A stretch of DNA of 64,000 nucleotides, taken from positions 1 to 64,000 of the forward strand of contig JAQMWT010000060.1 in assembly GCA_029834535.1 (NCBI GenBank), written 5' to 3'. This stretch comes from Chrysophaeum taylorii (taxonomy: Eukaryota; Sar; Pelagophyceae; Pelagomonadales; Pelagomonadaceae). A program made the position numbers and the translations under genes. This document shows positions 21,400-32,447 of this stretch, piece by piece. Positions within the stretch are counted from its first letter, which is position 1, and each line of letters begins with the position of its first letter. The notes beneath the pieces are model-generated. The model was not told the origin of the DNA and made no database searches. It saw only the letters and a list, made by a program, of their open reading frames with translations.

Positions 21400-24300
21400 C
21401 AAGCGGGTACTCTTGCCCTTCTCAAGTTCGAACTTAGCAGTCGGATCTCTACCACCTGGACATCCGGTTTGCCCAACCCTCGGGTTTTCGCGTTCATGTC
21501 CGTAAAAAGCAGAAAGGTCGGCCACTTCGCGCGGGAGGTAGTTGCCGAGCCCGATATTAAATTTGGCGTGGAGTCTGCTGCTGCAAGTCGGAAGAAGAAG
21601 GGGTTGTACTTTGTCGGGTCGTAGGTTGCTTCTCTCTGGAACCTGTCCGCGTGCAAACATCTCTGCCTCGCCATCGGTCGTCGCTTTCGCACGAGAATAA
21701 ATATATTGGATGCAGGTTGTGCTTGCGCGCGAGAAGGCGGATGAGCGGCGGCTTGAACACTCGCCACGCACGACAGTAGTATCGTTTGTGATTGAGATGT
21801 TCCGTGTCAGATACTTGATGCGTCGATGATGATCGGGATACTCGAGCGCACCGCAGTTGAAGCAGCAGACACGCTGCGTAGGGCTTCGCCCGGATAGTTT
21901 CGCTCTAGCTCGCGATTGATTTTGGACCTCCAGACACGGCGCGGTCGATAAGGTTCAGGCGTGTGTCGTTTTTTTGGTGCGCATTATGGTTAGGGTCGCG
22001 GAGGAACCCGCCGTACTCTGGTCGCTCGGGTGCGAGTAGTAGGCCGTGCGATGCAAAGTACGAACGCCCGTAGGTGAAGATAAGGTCGTTTTCGCGGTGA
22101 TTTATTAGGTCCACTCGTCCAATAACGAGATGTTGTCTTCTTGCACACCACGCGCCTGGCATACCCGGTACTCAAGATTGTGTTCAGCACAGCCGATGAT
22201 TTTCGTACGGCGCGTTGAAACAAACGCTGCACATCTTCGTAGAAGATGGTGTGCGTCTATCTGGTGAACTGACTCCTCGGTTCGGTAGATGTGCACTCCG
22301 GAAAAAAAAAATCACTCGAGGCGACTCCTCCTAGATCATCGGAGCAATCGCACGTCGTACGTCGTGATGGATGTTGGCATCGGCCCGCGTTCGCGCGAGC
22401 TTTGTCCAGGAGTCGTACTTGAGACGACGCGGCGGCGTAAGTTGGTAATCTGAGAGCAGAGCGCGCCGGGCGATGGAGCTTGGGCGTCTTTCTTGGCTGC
22501 GCGCGAACCATTGGCGCGCAGGCACGTCCTTTCGGACTTAGGTGGTCACCGGAAGTTGGACGGCCGTCCCCTCCGTCGAGTTCATCTCGTCTTCGGCGGC
22601 TGGTTGCTGCTCGAGAAACTCGGGGCGTTCTGTTGGGTCAGTAGTCGTACGAAGAATGTCAGCGAGCTCTCGAAAACGGGGATGATGGCGAAGTCGATTT
22701 TTTTTTCCGGTTGCGAGAGAGCACCGGAGTTTACTCGTTTTTCTGACGGACCGAGTAAAAAACGCGTCGTCAGACTGCAGCGCGCGACTCGCCGTCTCGA
22801 TGTTGATATCTTTCTAATAGAACGTTGTCGGCGCCGCCACGTTTTTGCGCCCGCGACGACGATCTCAACATGCAGTACTGGGAGCAAAAACAAAGTCGCG
22901 AGGCCCGCGAGACGCGAGAGCGCCTTCGCGGACTTCGTCACGACGACGAAATTACTCCCGCCCAGCGCCACCCCGCGTGCCGGTTTCACGAAGCGGTCTG
23001 CGTGCCGCGCCGTTCGTGCGAATTGCGTTATAAACTGGGGGATTTGACATCCGTCGATCGATGCTCGATCGACGGATGCAGGTTCAACCGAGGAGTCCAG
23101 CCGCCGCCGCCGCCGATTGTGCCTCGTCGCTCGGAGGAGCTTCAGCCATATGATAAAGTTGCTACTTGAAAGCTGCCGGGCTCGCGGATACGACCACCAA
23201 GAATAAATATCTCTGCTCTGCTATCTGCCAAAACGCACTCCTACTTCGCGCGGTCGGAAGCATCGCGTCTGTTCCAACTTCGTTGCGTGGCCGCGTTTCC
23301 CGGGCACGGTTGTGCCGCCGCAACGGCCGTGCTCGACGAAGGACCCACGCCGCCGTCTCGAGTACCGAGTCCCAGTAACGCTTGCTTGACATACCCCTGC
23401 AGATAATTAATTCACCTTCTTGGTCGCTCGACAAACAAAATAATTCCCGACCACCACCACTCAAAAATCGGCGATTCCTCGAAGAAGAAACGCCGCTTAT
23501 TTTCTGCCCTGGCGTGCCTCCTCCACGCGAGATGCTGCAGTCCGCCGTGCCCCCACGCATGGCCGCCGGGATTGGAACGGAACGACACGGATCGATGTCG
23601 GCGTCAACGGTTCCTCTTTCGACGGGTAGCCTCTCGCGCCCTCCGTCAAAGAAGAAGAAGAAGAAAAAAAAGCGGAGCGCCGCGCCCGGCGAAGCGCCGC
23701 GCGTAAAGCGGGCGGGCTAAATACGACGCAGAACTCGACGTGGTTTGCTCGGGGTGTGACAAAGTGCGCAAGATGTTCACTGGTAGCGCCACCGGTCAAA
23801 AGATTTTGCGACGGCCCAAGCTGAACGTCCGGCGATAGATGCAGATTCAAGCTCTGAAATCTGCAACTCAAAAGCCTCGACGACGTGTTCCCTTCTTCCG
23901 CTCCTCGCTGCCGCGCTGTCGTTCTCTCTCTTCACCTGGCTTCAGGCCCTTTACTCATCGCGGGCGAGAAGTCTCGCAAACGAGAGGTAGAACAAAATAA
24001 AAAGCATATAAGTCGATGGTGCCGTCGAGCCCCGCGACGTTCGTAATTCGCCTCAGGTCGAGCGGTTCTCCCGAACCTCTTTCAAGCTTGGCAACGCACT
24101 CCCCATCAAACAGATCTATGACGCTCTCGCGCCTGGCGGTTTTTTGAGAAAGAAAGCGCTGATTTGCGACGTCCATCACAGAAATAAATTCCCATCCGCT
24201 CACCAGCCGCCGCCATTGCCGCGCGCGGCGCGCAATCGGGAGATCGATTCTTGCTTCTGAACGAGGGGTTTTTAGTAAAGGTCGTCTGCTAAGATCGGGG

Positions 24301-24550
24301 GGATGAACCTGAGCGCCGTGCAGGGCGTTGAGCGGTAAGGCGATTTTTTCGGAGATGCCGAGAAGGCGAATGTATCCCGAGGCTTGTTCGTGGGGGTTCT
24401 CTCCGAGGGGGATAGAGCGAAAGCAAATAATACCTTGATGAAACACCCGCCCAAATAAAACTCCGACCGACGACGTGGGCGGCAGCGGCGTACGTCGTGG
24501 TTCGAAATCGATGTTCGCGCTAACGCCGCCGCCCGCCGCGGCCACGGAAG
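21400..24550 (-). pseudogene. Unrecognised, apparently decayed coding tract
   Basis: Between the Rho-RING gene and the DED1 gene there is no intact gene I can support. Several minus-strand segments still have protein-like composition without low complexity. Examples are 21905-22162 (with 'NDLIFTYGRSYFASHGLLLA'), 21399-21767 and 23955-24545 (196 codons, with 'GWEFISVMDVANQRF'). The last lacks an ATG near its start. Segments change frame repeatedly and I recognise no family. It may be one or more dead genes, or genes with many small introns. Confidence 0.35.
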
Positions 24551-24663
24551 AAGAAAAAAGAGAGAACGGACAATCGATCGAAGGGACGGGGGAATTTATA
24601 GTAGTAATCCTTCCTAGAATATCAATCTCGAGTTACGTATCATCTAGCGCGTGTCGTGTCAAA

Positions 24664-24706
24664 TCATGTCGTGTCGTGTCGTGTCGTGTCGTGTCGTGTC
24701 CATGAA

Positions 24707-24738
<32 letters not shown>
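24664..24738. repeat. Adjacent (GTGTC)n and (CAG)n tandem repeats
   Basis: A five-base unit GTGTC/GTCGT repeats about seven times from 24667 to 24701. After a short spacer it is followed by about ten CAG triplets at 24711-24738. They lie in the 3' flank of the DED1-like gene. Confidence 0.85.
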
Positions 24739-24739
<1 letters not shown>

Positions 24740-24982
24740 AGAGGCGGCGGATCGGGGGCGCAAGAGAGAAAAGGAATGAAAAGGAAAGGGTAGGTCAAGA
24801 GAGTAGTGGAGAGAAGGCAGTTTTTGTTCAACAAGACCCCAAGGCGATACGTAGGGAGGCGGGTCTTGGAGCTTGAGAGAGAAAGCGCTCGGCGGCGCGA
24901 GAACGAAGGAATAAAGAAGGAAAAGGAAAAAAAAGTTGTATTGGAGAAGACCACTTGAAGGAGGAAAAGGAACTTTTGTTTT

Positions 24983-26755
24983 TTACCAGGCCGAGTTGTC
25001 GGCTGGCGGGCGGTCGCGGTAGCCCGCGTGAGCATAGGAGGAGGAGGAGGAGGAGTGCTTGGACTTGAAGGGCTGGGATCCCTTCCGGAAGTCGCGGCCG
25101 CCGTAGCTCGAGGAGCCGCCCCGGCGCCCCCCCGAGGAGCCGCCGTAGGAGCCGTATTGGCACATATTTTCCATCCAAGAGGGAACTTCCTGGCCGTTTT
25201 CGACGAGAAGGTCGATGAGTTCCCGGACGATGTTTCTGTTTTTTTCGCTCAAAAATGACATCGCGAAGCCCGTGTTTCCGGCGCGGCCGGTGCGGCCGAT
25301 GCGATGGACGTAGTCCGAGACGGCCCTCGGGAGGTCGAAATTGATGACGTGGAGGACGTTGGGGATGTCGAGGCCTCGAGCGGCGACGTCCGTACCGACG
25401 AGAATTGGCGTGCGGCCGCTCTTGAAATCGCGGAGCGCGAGCTCGCGGTCGGACTGGGACTTGTCGCCGTGGATCGATGACGCGGGGAAGCCCTCGCGAT
25501 AAAGGAGGTCCTCCAAATAGTCGGCGTCGCGCTTGGTTTCGACAAAGACGAGGGTGAGGCCCGATTCTTCGAGGTTGGAGAGGTAGCGCATCAAGGCGTC
25601 GGGCTTGTCGCGGCCGTCGACGAACTGGAATTTCTGGGTGACGTCCTTGCAGGCCGAGCCGACGCGGCCTACGGTGAGGAAGACGTAGTCGTGCAAAAAG
25701 TCGCCGGCGAGTTTTTGCATTTCGTGAGGAAAGGTGGCCGAAAACATAAAGGTCTGGCGATCGCCGGCGCGCGGCATGTCTTCCTGGCAGACGATGCGGC
25801 GGATCTGGGGCTCGAAGCCCATATCGAGCATGCGATCGGCCTCGTCGAGCACGAGGAAGCGGCAGGCGCGGAGCGTGACGCGGCCGCGCTCGAGGAAATC
25901 GACGAGACGTCCGGGGGTCGCGACGAGGAGGTCGGCGCCGCGCTCGAGGTCTTGGAGTTGGCCGCGGGTTTCGGCACCGCCGTAGCACACGACGGGCCGA
26001 ACGCCCGTGCAGTAGCAAAATTTTCGCGCTTCGTCGTAGATTTGGGACACGAGCTCTCGCGTCGGCGCGAGGACGAGCGCGTTCGGTCGCGCTCGCGCGC
26101 GACGCGGTCTCTGGGCCTCGTCTGGCTGGAGATCCATGGGTCCGTCGCGAAGGAGGCACACCAGCACCGGAAACAAGAATCCGCCGGTTTTTCCCGATCC
26201 CGTCTGCGCGCACGCCATCATGTCGCGACCGCCGAGGCCGATGGGCATCGAGTACTTCTGGACGGGCGTCGGCCTTTCGTAGTGGCACATTTCCAGGTTC
26301 CTGCAGAGCGTCGCGCCCAATATCTCTCTCGGAAAGTCGTCGAAGGGCTCGGGGCAGTCGTCGCCGGACATCTCGACGGGTATCTTGTCGTAGTTGGCGA
26401 AATTGATGCCCGTGCCTTGCGTCTCCGACTTGGGCGGGAAGAGCTCGCGCTCCGCGCGTTCCGACGACCGCATGTCTCCGTGGAAGCCGAGCTCGTTTTG
26501 GCGCGGGGGGCCGCCGCCGCCGCCGGACGAGTACCGCGAGGAAGACGAGCCCCCCTCCCCCCAGGAGGACCTTCTGCCATAGTGTTGGTACCCGCTGCTG
26601 CTGCTGTTCTCGCGGGAGAAGTACCCAAACTCCCGCCGATTATCATTATCCCTGTAGTAACCACCTCCTCCTCCCGAACGTTCGTATCGTCGCTCGCCGC
26701 CGTCGGGTGGAGGCCCCGACTGGGCGCGGCGCATGTGTGGCGGAACATAGGCCAT
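24983..26755 (-). CDS. DED1: DED1/DDX3-like DEAD-box RNA helicase (590 aa)
   Basis: This ATP-dependent RNA helicase is of the DED1/DDX3 group, which unwinds mRNA 5' leaders during translation initiation. The ATG at 26755 gives '[10 protein letters not shown]', the conserved start of the group. A glycine/serine/arginine-rich RGG-like tail follows (to about residue 110). The helicase core comes next: Q-motif '[13 protein letters not shown]', Walker A '[14 protein letters not shown]', 'APTRELVSQ', '[20 protein letters not shown]', 'SATFP', '[15 protein letters not shown]' and '[11 protein letters not shown]'. The C-terminus is again Gly/Ser-rich and ends 'ADNSAW', close to the family's acidic-W end. 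It is divergent from the ankyrin gene with 146 bases between start codons. Confidence 0.95.
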   Translation of the reverse strand: MAYVPPHMRRAQSGPPPDGGERRYERSGGGGGYYRDNDNRREFGYFSRENSSSSGYQHYGRRSSWGEGGSSSSRYSSGGGGGPPRQNELGFHGDMRSSERAERELFPPKSETQGTGINFANYDKIPVEMSGDDCPEPFDDFPREILGATLCRNLEMCHYERPTPVQKYSMPIGLGGRDMMACAQTGSGKTGGFLFPVLVCLLRDGPMDLQPDEAQRPRRARARPNALVLAPTRELVSQIYDEARKFCYCTGVRPVVCYGGAETRGQLQDLERGADLLVATPGRLVDFLERGRVTLRACRFLVLDEADRMLDMGFEPQIRRIVCQEDMPRAGDRQTFMFSATFPHEMQKLAGDFLHDYVFLTVGRVGSACKDVTQKFQFVDGRDKPDALMRYLSNLEESGLTLVFVETKRDADYLEDLLYREGFPASSIHGDKSQSDRELALRDFKSGRTPILVGTDVAARGLDIPNVLHVINFDLPRAVSDYVHRIGRTGRAGNTGFAMSFLSEKNRNIVRELIDLLVENGQEVPSWMENMCQYGSYGGSSGGRRGGSSSYGGRDFRKGSQPFKSKHSSSSSSYAHAGYRDRPPADNSAW

Positions 26756-26901
26756 ACACAACTAATCTCCTAGAGTCTCATCATCATCATCGGAACGGTC
26801 CCACTGGCGATTCTTTCTCTCTTTCTTTCGAGAGGGTTTAGGGTTGACGACGACAGGAAGAAGGAATAACGTAACGCGCCCATCCATCATTATATATATA
26901 T
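26756..26901. promoter_or_regulatory. Compact divergent promoter region
   Basis: Only 146 bases separate the start codons of the DED1-like helicase and the ankyrin gene. The region includes a (TA)n tract at about 26890-26902 that runs into the ankyrin ATG, and a (TCA)n run near 26776-26787. Promoters and 5' UTRs of both genes must fit here. Confidence 0.5.
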
Positions 26902-28350
26902 ATGGGTGCGCTCTACGAGGCGTGCAGAAGCAACGACGCCCCAAAGGCGACCGCTCTTCTTCTTCAGGGGAGGGGGGGCGACGACCCGTCCTCTCTTCTT
27001 CTTCCTCTTGAGGAGGAGGAGGAGGAGGAGGAGTGGACCTGTCTGCACTGGGCGGCGAGGCACGGCATGGTCGAGGTGGTGGAGCTGTTGTTGTTGGCGA
27101 CAAAAAAGAAACCCCAAAAAAGGAGGTTGTTCCCCTTCTCGAACACGCCGCTGCACTGGGCGGCGCTGTTCGGACACTTGCGGGTCGTGTGGCTGTTGCT
27201 CGAGGCGGGGTACGCGACGAACGACGCCGACGAAGTCGGCAACGAACCGTTGCATCTCGCGGCGACGGGCGGCCACGCTTCGGTGGTTCGTGTACTTCTC
27301 GCCGACGGCGCGGACACGACGAAAAAAAATGCCTACAGCAACACGCCCCTAACCCTCGCGAAATCGCCCGAGACGCGACGCCTCCTCGAAGATTACCGAG
27401 TCTCGGGTCGACGCGCGAACCTCGACGCGTACCGAAGCGCGGGAGAAAGCCTCCAAAGGGCGATGGGAAGGCTGGAAGTCGAAACGCCGGAGACACTGGT
27501 GGCCCAGTCGGATCGGCTGTCGAGTGCGTTGAGCCACGCGCGCGCTCTCGGGATTAAAAAGGAGTTGGTCGAACGCGGCGAGAGCGCGCTTTCGAGGCTC
27601 GCGACCCACGTCGAGCTCCGCGAAATGATAGCGACCGTCAAGGGGGCCGCCCCCATCGTCACGCAGCGAGCCTACTGCGACCTCGTCAACAAGCTGAAAC
27701 GACTCCGCCGCGAGGCGGCGGTCGCGGGGGAAAACGACTGCGGCGCGCCGTCGAGGCTCCTGGAAGAAGCCGACGAACTCGCCGCGCGATCGACGGCCGA
27801 GTACTGGCTCGAGACCCACGGCCGGCCCTTAAAAACCCTCGAGTGTGCCGACGAGGCGGCCAAAGCGCCGATGGCCCGCCTTTCCGCCGCGATCCAAAGA
27901 GCCGACGTCTGCCGCGCGGACGTTTCCCTCGTCCAAACATCCCGCGCGCTCCTCGCCCGCCGCGCGGCCGAACTCGACCTCCGGGAGGCATTGGCCGCCC
28001 TCCCGGTCCCCAACGCGGAGGAGGAGGTGGAGGAAAAGGAGGGCTGCTGCAAAGGCCACATCCTCGAGACCCCCGAATACCCGCTCCCGCCCGACGGAGG
28101 GAGCTACAAGTGGATCCCGTCCGCCTCCCTCTCCGCGCTCCGCCAGGCCGCCGAGCGCCTCGCCCAGGCCCTCACAAAGGCCCGCCAAACCGAGGCCTTT
28201 CCTGCCCTCGTGTCGGCGGCCGACAAAAAGAAGAATCTCGTCGCCGACGACCTGCGCCAACTCGAGCGCAAAGACCTCGAAGACCGCGAGCTCGCCATCG
28301 CCGGTGCCGAAAAGGCCGCCAAGAAACTCAAAAAAAAGAAAAAAAAGTAG
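26902..28350 (+). CDS. Ankyrin-repeat protein with long helical C-terminal region (482 aa)
   Basis: The first 150 residues hold three to four ankyrin repeats: 'ALYEACRSNDAPKATALLL', 'TCLHWAARHGMVEVVELLL', 'TPLHWAALFGHLRVVWLLLEAG', and 'EPLHLAATGGHASVVRVLLADGAD' followed by a final 'NTPLTLAK'. Poly-acidic (EEEEEEEE) and poly-lysine segments interrupt the first repeats. The rest, to residue 470, is alanine/arginine-rich and predicted helical, with heptad-like spacing, and ends in a lysine run that could be nuclear-targeting. Ankyrin repeats bind proteins; the partner is unknown. Its stop codon lies 24 bases from the stop of the convergent sulfotransferase gene. Confidence 0.9.
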   Translation: MGALYEACRSNDAPKATALLLQGRGGDDPSSLLLPLEEEEEEEEWTCLHWAARHGMVEVVELLLLATKKKPQKRRLFPFSNTPLHWAALFGHLRVVWLLLEAGYATNDADEVGNEPLHLAATGGHASVVRVLLADGADTTKKNAYSNTPLTLAKSPETRRLLEDYRVSGRRANLDAYRSAGESLQRAMGRLEVETPETLVAQSDRLSSALSHARALGIKKELVERGESALSRLATHVELREMIATVKGAAPIVTQRAYCDLVNKLKRLRREAAVAGENDCGAPSRLLEEADELAARSTAEYWLETHGRPLKTLECADEAAKAPMARLSAAIQRADVCRADVSLVQTSRALLARRAAELDLREALAALPVPNAEEEVEEKEGCCKGHILETPEYPLPPDGGSYKWIPSASLSALRQAAERLAQALTKARQTEAFPALVSAADKKKNLVADDLRQLERKDLEDRELAIAGAEKAAKKLKKKKKK

Positions 28351-28374
28351 GTAGGGAGTTGTTCTTTTTACGAA

Positions 28375-29259
28375 TCAAAGGATGTCGCGCTGGATGTCGC
28401 GCTGGATGTCCTGGACGTCCTTCTCGAAGCGCTGGCGCGCGGCCACGTAGATGTCCCGGAAGCAGGTCTTTTCGAGGAAGCGCTCGAACGCGAGGGCCGT
28501 CGCGAGGGTTATTTGGGCCCTGGCGTATTGAAAGCTGTGGATGAGCCTTTTCGTCACGTTGGGCGGGTGCCGCATCCCGTTCTCCGGGAGCTCCAACCCT
28601 AGCCGGCGTCTGAACAAAAGTAACGACTCGACGTAGCGCTCGGTCAGGAGGACGATGGGGACCGCGTCCCAGTTTGCGGCGAGGTCGCGGCACGTCAGGG
28701 GACCTCTCGCGCACTGGCGGCCGTCGGCGGGAGATACCCAGTACCGGAACTGACCGACGCACCTCGTCGGCCCGGTCTGCTCCCGTAGCAAACAAGGGCA
28801 TTCTTTAAGCTGCCACTCGAGCCAACTCATCATCCGCGTCATCATCATCGGGGCGCTCGCCTCGCGGGCACCGCCGTTAAGGAAGAGGTAGAGGCTCGAC
28901 ATCCACTGCATCGGTTCGCGAAGCATCGTCGCGTATCTGTACGTGTGGTTTTCCGGGAGCCGCTCGTGAAAAGATGTGCCGTACCAAAGGAGGTGGCCCA
29001 TGATGAGATCGGCGGGGTGCGTCTGGTCGACGGCGAACGCTGGAATTTCGTCGATGGAGTCCTCTTTTGCCGGGTAGTGCACTTGCATCGACAGCCCGGC
29101 TTCCGCGGCGAGTTTCTGGACGTCGGTGCGGAACGAGCTCCCCGCCGTCTTCCCGATATGTAGGAGGAGCCAGTGGTCGGGGGTCTCGCCGGGGCCCGCC
29201 GGCCGCGACCCGAGGACCCCACAACTCGCGACGACGACGACGATGACGCGGAGGTCCAT
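28375..29259 (-). CDS. Secreted/Golgi sulfotransferase-like protein, copy A (294 aa)
   Basis: The ATG at 29259 gives a hydrophobic signal sequence (residues 1-17) and then 'WLLLHIGKTAGSSFRTDV', the 5'-phosphosulfate (PAPS) binding loop of carbohydrate sulfotransferases. Residues around 110, 'LREPMQWMSSLYLFL', match the 3'-phosphate binding segment (R-x-P-...-S-x-Y). These features fit the Sulfotransfer_2 / heparan-sulfate-type group, which moves sulfate from PAPS to sugars in the Golgi. An N-glycosylation-type 'NHT' and several cysteines fit a lumenal enzyme. The C-terminus carries a short tandem repeat ('DIQR' twice). A close copy (by eye roughly 85% identical) lies at 32448-33302. The substrate cannot be told. 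Confidence 0.82.
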   Translation of the reverse strand: MDLRVIVVVVASCGVLGSRPAGPGETPDHWLLLHIGKTAGSSFRTDVQKLAAEAGLSMQVHYPAKEDSIDEIPAFAVDQTHPADLIMGHLLWYGTSFHERLPENHTYRYATMLREPMQWMSSLYLFLNGGAREASAPMMMTRMMSWLEWQLKECPCLLREQTGPTRCVGQFRYWVSPADGRQCARGPLTCRDLAANWDAVPIVLLTERYVESLLLFRRRLGLELPENGMRHPPNVTKRLIHSFQYARAQITLATALAFERFLEKTCFRDIYVAARQRFEKDVQDIQRDIQRDIL

Positions 29260-30378
29260 CGTCAAAAGTTCTTCTCTTGGTGGTGGTGGTGGCAAAAAAA
29301 ATAAAAAACGTCGTCATCCTAGCAAGGGGGACACCAAAAGTTGGAAGAACTTTTTTTTTTTTTTTTTTTGCCAGGGGCATAGGCTTGCGGCGGCGGCCTC
29401 ATCAGACTAGAGCTTCGACGTTGAAGAAGAAGAAGAAGAAGAAGAAGAAGAAGAAGAAGAAGACGAAGAAGAAGAAGAAGAAGAAAACCCTGCGGCAAGA
29501 AGAAGTACATCGAGCCGAGCGCGAGGCGGCCGCCGTCGACGTCGACGGTGGTGACGGATCCTCGCAGATTCCGCCATTCTTGCTTCTTCTCGTACACCAG
29601 GCGACCAGGAACTCCGCGTAGGCCGCCGCGCCTTGCTTGGCGCGCTTAGAACTCGGCGCGGTTCTCGGCGCGCTTGCGCTTGCCCTCGTCCTCCTAGGCG
29701 CGGGCAGCCGTTGCGCTTTGCTGCTAAGAGGTCCGACAGGTATGGGCTGAACCATAATAGCCGGCCGCCCGTCGGTGATCCGACCAACTCACTCTTCGGC
29801 TTATTATTCACTTCCTCCAGGTTGTGGCCTGCACATGTTTTTTAGTTAGTACAAGGAAAAAAAGCACGAACGAACGCGACACCGTCGTGACGTGCAACGG
29901 GCGGAGCGACACGAAGAACTTCGAGATGACCCCGCGGGCCTCGAGCATCTTTATGACTGCGATGCGAGTGCCGCTCTTCGAGAAGTCGTGCGACTCCCGT
30001 ACCTCGATGCGCGCCTCCGTTGCCGAGGATGACGACACCACACCCATCCCAGGCATATCGCACACGTTGGTGTACGGCTTCAATCCCGACAAGACGTACT
30101 GGGCCCTCAAAGCCGAAAAAGAGCCCACCATCCGCACCCTCCTCGAACACGCCGGAATCTTCCTCGAAAAACCAACATCCAGCCAATCTTCTAACCAACA
30201 TCATCCCCGACCAATGCCCCTCTCGAACACAAACCTTCTTCCTACACCTTCGCAAAACCCGCATCGCATTCATTACAACCCCCAGCATTTGCACTACGTC
30301 ACGTCATTCGCAACGCACACATTAAACAGATAGCCCCCATCAACAGCCCCAGCGTTAGCCCTTCTTAATAGTTGTTAC
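29260..30378. other. Spacer with microsatellites and a possible gene fragment
   Basis: Upstream of sulfotransferase A there is a poly-T run (29350-29370) and a long (GAA)n microsatellite (about 29424-29486). From 29824 to 30333 there is a plus-strand open frame with fair protein-like composition ('TLVYGFNPDKTYWALKAEKE', about residues 80-100). It has no ATG at its head and no recognised family, and it stops 45 bases before the Helitron end at 30379. It may be a truncated or captured gene piece. Confidence 0.4.
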
Positions 30379-31498
30379 AAGTGCAGGCCAGTAAGTTCAC
30401 CTAGTCCCAATCTCTAACCCCAGTAAGTTCACCTGGTCCCAGTAAGTTCACCTGGTCAGTTAGTTCACCTAGTCCAAATCTCTAACCCCAGTAAGTTCGA
30501 CGTAAACCCACTCGTGCTCACGCCCACTCCTTTGAGCTCGTTGCTCTCACCCCCGCCAACCCAAGCTGCTTGATCCGCACGCGCCGCCAACCCTGAGTTT
30601 ACTCTAAAACCCCAGTAAGTCTTCACCTGGTCCCAGTAAGTTCACCTGGTCACCAGTTCACCTAGTCCCAATTCAAACCCCAGTAAGTTCACCTGGTCCC
30701 AGTAAGTTCACCTACTGTGAGCGTGTAGACGCCGGGTGACAACTCATCGGTATTGCGCAGCACGTGTGGGGTAGGGTGGAGACGTCGACTCAGAAGAGCA
30801 TATCCTCGGGTTGATCGACAGAGAGCCACGTAGAGCTGGACGTGACAGAAGACGGCTCAAAGAGGACGCCGACCTCGCGGGGCGTCTGGCCCTGGCTCTT
30901 GTTGATCGTTTGGCGTCGGCGGGCCTTAAGGGATACAGGTTGGAGGAGCCTCGGTGACAACGACACGATCGATCATGTATCTGGTACCGTTGCAGTGGCC
31001 GTGCGACGGGTCGAGGTTGCGAAGACTTTAAGCTCGCGATCAAAGTCAGCATGCCGTTGGTTGTCAGGAGTTCAAAACTCGACTAAAGAGCGAGGCGTCG
31101 TCTTCCGACCCAACCTAGTCGGCCGAAAAGAACCCGACGCCTCGTCTCCGGGGAAAAAGGCCGCGGTCATGCGCGCGTTGTCAGCATCGACAACATCGTT
31201 TCGACGGGGCGTGAGAATGGCGCGCCGAAAGAGCCGCCGCGGGTCGTGGAAATAGTCTGCGAGGTCGCCGTAGACGGCTTGGAGGATCACTGTCTGGCTC
31301 TCGCGCCTACCTGATCCTTACCCTAAATCGAGGGACAGACAGACAGACAAACAAACAAACAGACAAACATCTGTCGATTAGTAGTTAAGATCTGTCGATT
31401 AGTAGTTAGGAAGACAAGTGCAGGGATCTCCGCCCGTCAGGCACATCCCTCATACCCCACAAACCCACCCACATCCTTCATGCTCCCCACACCCCCCC
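30379..31498 (-). mobile_element. Helitron fragment 1 with RepHel-type helicase remnant
   Basis: Minus-strand frames carry a decayed C-terminal PIF1-like helicase: a 'YGDLADYFHDPRRLFRRAILTPRRNDVVDADNARM' type block is read near 31290-31160, cut here into parts. The same block is clearer in fragment 3. The 3'-end side (30379-30720) holds tandem copies of 'CAGTAAGTTCACCTGG'. The outer 60-odd bases from 30379 match, inverted, the end of fragment 3 at 39654. (GACA)n/(CAAA)n simple repeats follow at 31333-31370. The fragment is broken by frameshifts and lacks the Rep part. Confidence 0.7.
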
Positions 31499-32370
31499 GC
31501 CAGTAAGTTCACCTGGCCCAGTAAGTTCACCTACAGTGCGCGTGTAGACGCCGGGAGGGGGCTTATCGGTAATGCGCAGCACGTGTTGGGTAGGGTGGAG
31601 TCGTCGACTCAGAAGAGCATATCCTCGGGGTTGCCGATCGACAGAGAGCCACGAGCTGGACGTGGCAGAAGACGGGCTTGGGCAAGAGGACGCCGACCTC
31701 GCGGGGCGTCTGCCCTGGCTCTTGTTGATCGTTTGGCGTCGGCGGGCCTTAAGGGATACAGGTTGGAGGAGCTCACGACACGATCGATCATGTATCGTAC
31801 CGTTGCAGTGGCCGTGCGACCGGTCGAGGTTGCGAAGACTTTAAGCTCGCGATCGAAGTCAGCATGCCGTTGGTTGTCAGGGAGTTGAAAACTCGACTGT
31901 AAAGAGCGAGGCGTCGTCTTCCGACCCAACCTAGTCGGCCGAAAAGAACTCCGACGCCTCGTCTCCGGGAAAGGCCGCGGTCATGCGCGCGTTGTCAGCA
32001 TCGACAACATCGTTTCGACGGGGCGTGAGAATGGCGCGCTGAAAGAGCCGCCGCGGGTCGTGGAAATAGTCTGCGAGGTCGCCGTAGACGGCTTGGAGGA
32101 TCACTGTCTGGCTCTCGCGCCTACCTGATCCTTACTCTCGCGCCTACCTGATCCTTACCCTAAATCGAGGGACAAACAAACCGGCGGCAGCATGCGTACG
32201 ACCTACGGGCGGGGCCCGTCCTCTCTTCGCCTGCCCCACGCCTCGGCGATGACCCCGACTAGGTCCCGCGTACTTATCTCCGCCCGTCAGGCACATCCCT
32301 CATACCCCACAAACCCACCCACATCCTTCATGCTCCCCACACACACCCCCCCCTCTTAGCAGTCGACATT
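31499..32370 (-). mobile_element. Helitron fragment 2 (tandem copy of fragment 1)
   Basis: This second, slightly diverged copy of fragment 1 is in the same orientation. It starts with only two 'CAGTAAGTTCACCTGG' units, runs through the same helicase remnant (about 31530-32130), and ends in the same 'CCTGATCCTTACCCTAAATCGA' neighbourhood and 'ACCCACCCACATCC' block. A nine-to-twenty-base duplication of 'CTCGCGCCTACCTGATCC' near 32113-32155 is specific to this copy. It lies between the two sulfotransferase genes. Confidence 0.68.
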
Positions 32371-32447
32371 TAAAGACAAACAAACAGACAAACAAACATC
32401 TGTCGATTAGTAGTCAGGAAACATCTGTCGATTAGTAGTTAGGACTA

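Noticed and set aside
26888-26903. TATA box for the ankyrin gene
   Set aside because: The (TA)n tract directly touches the ATG, too close to act as a TATA box for that start codon.
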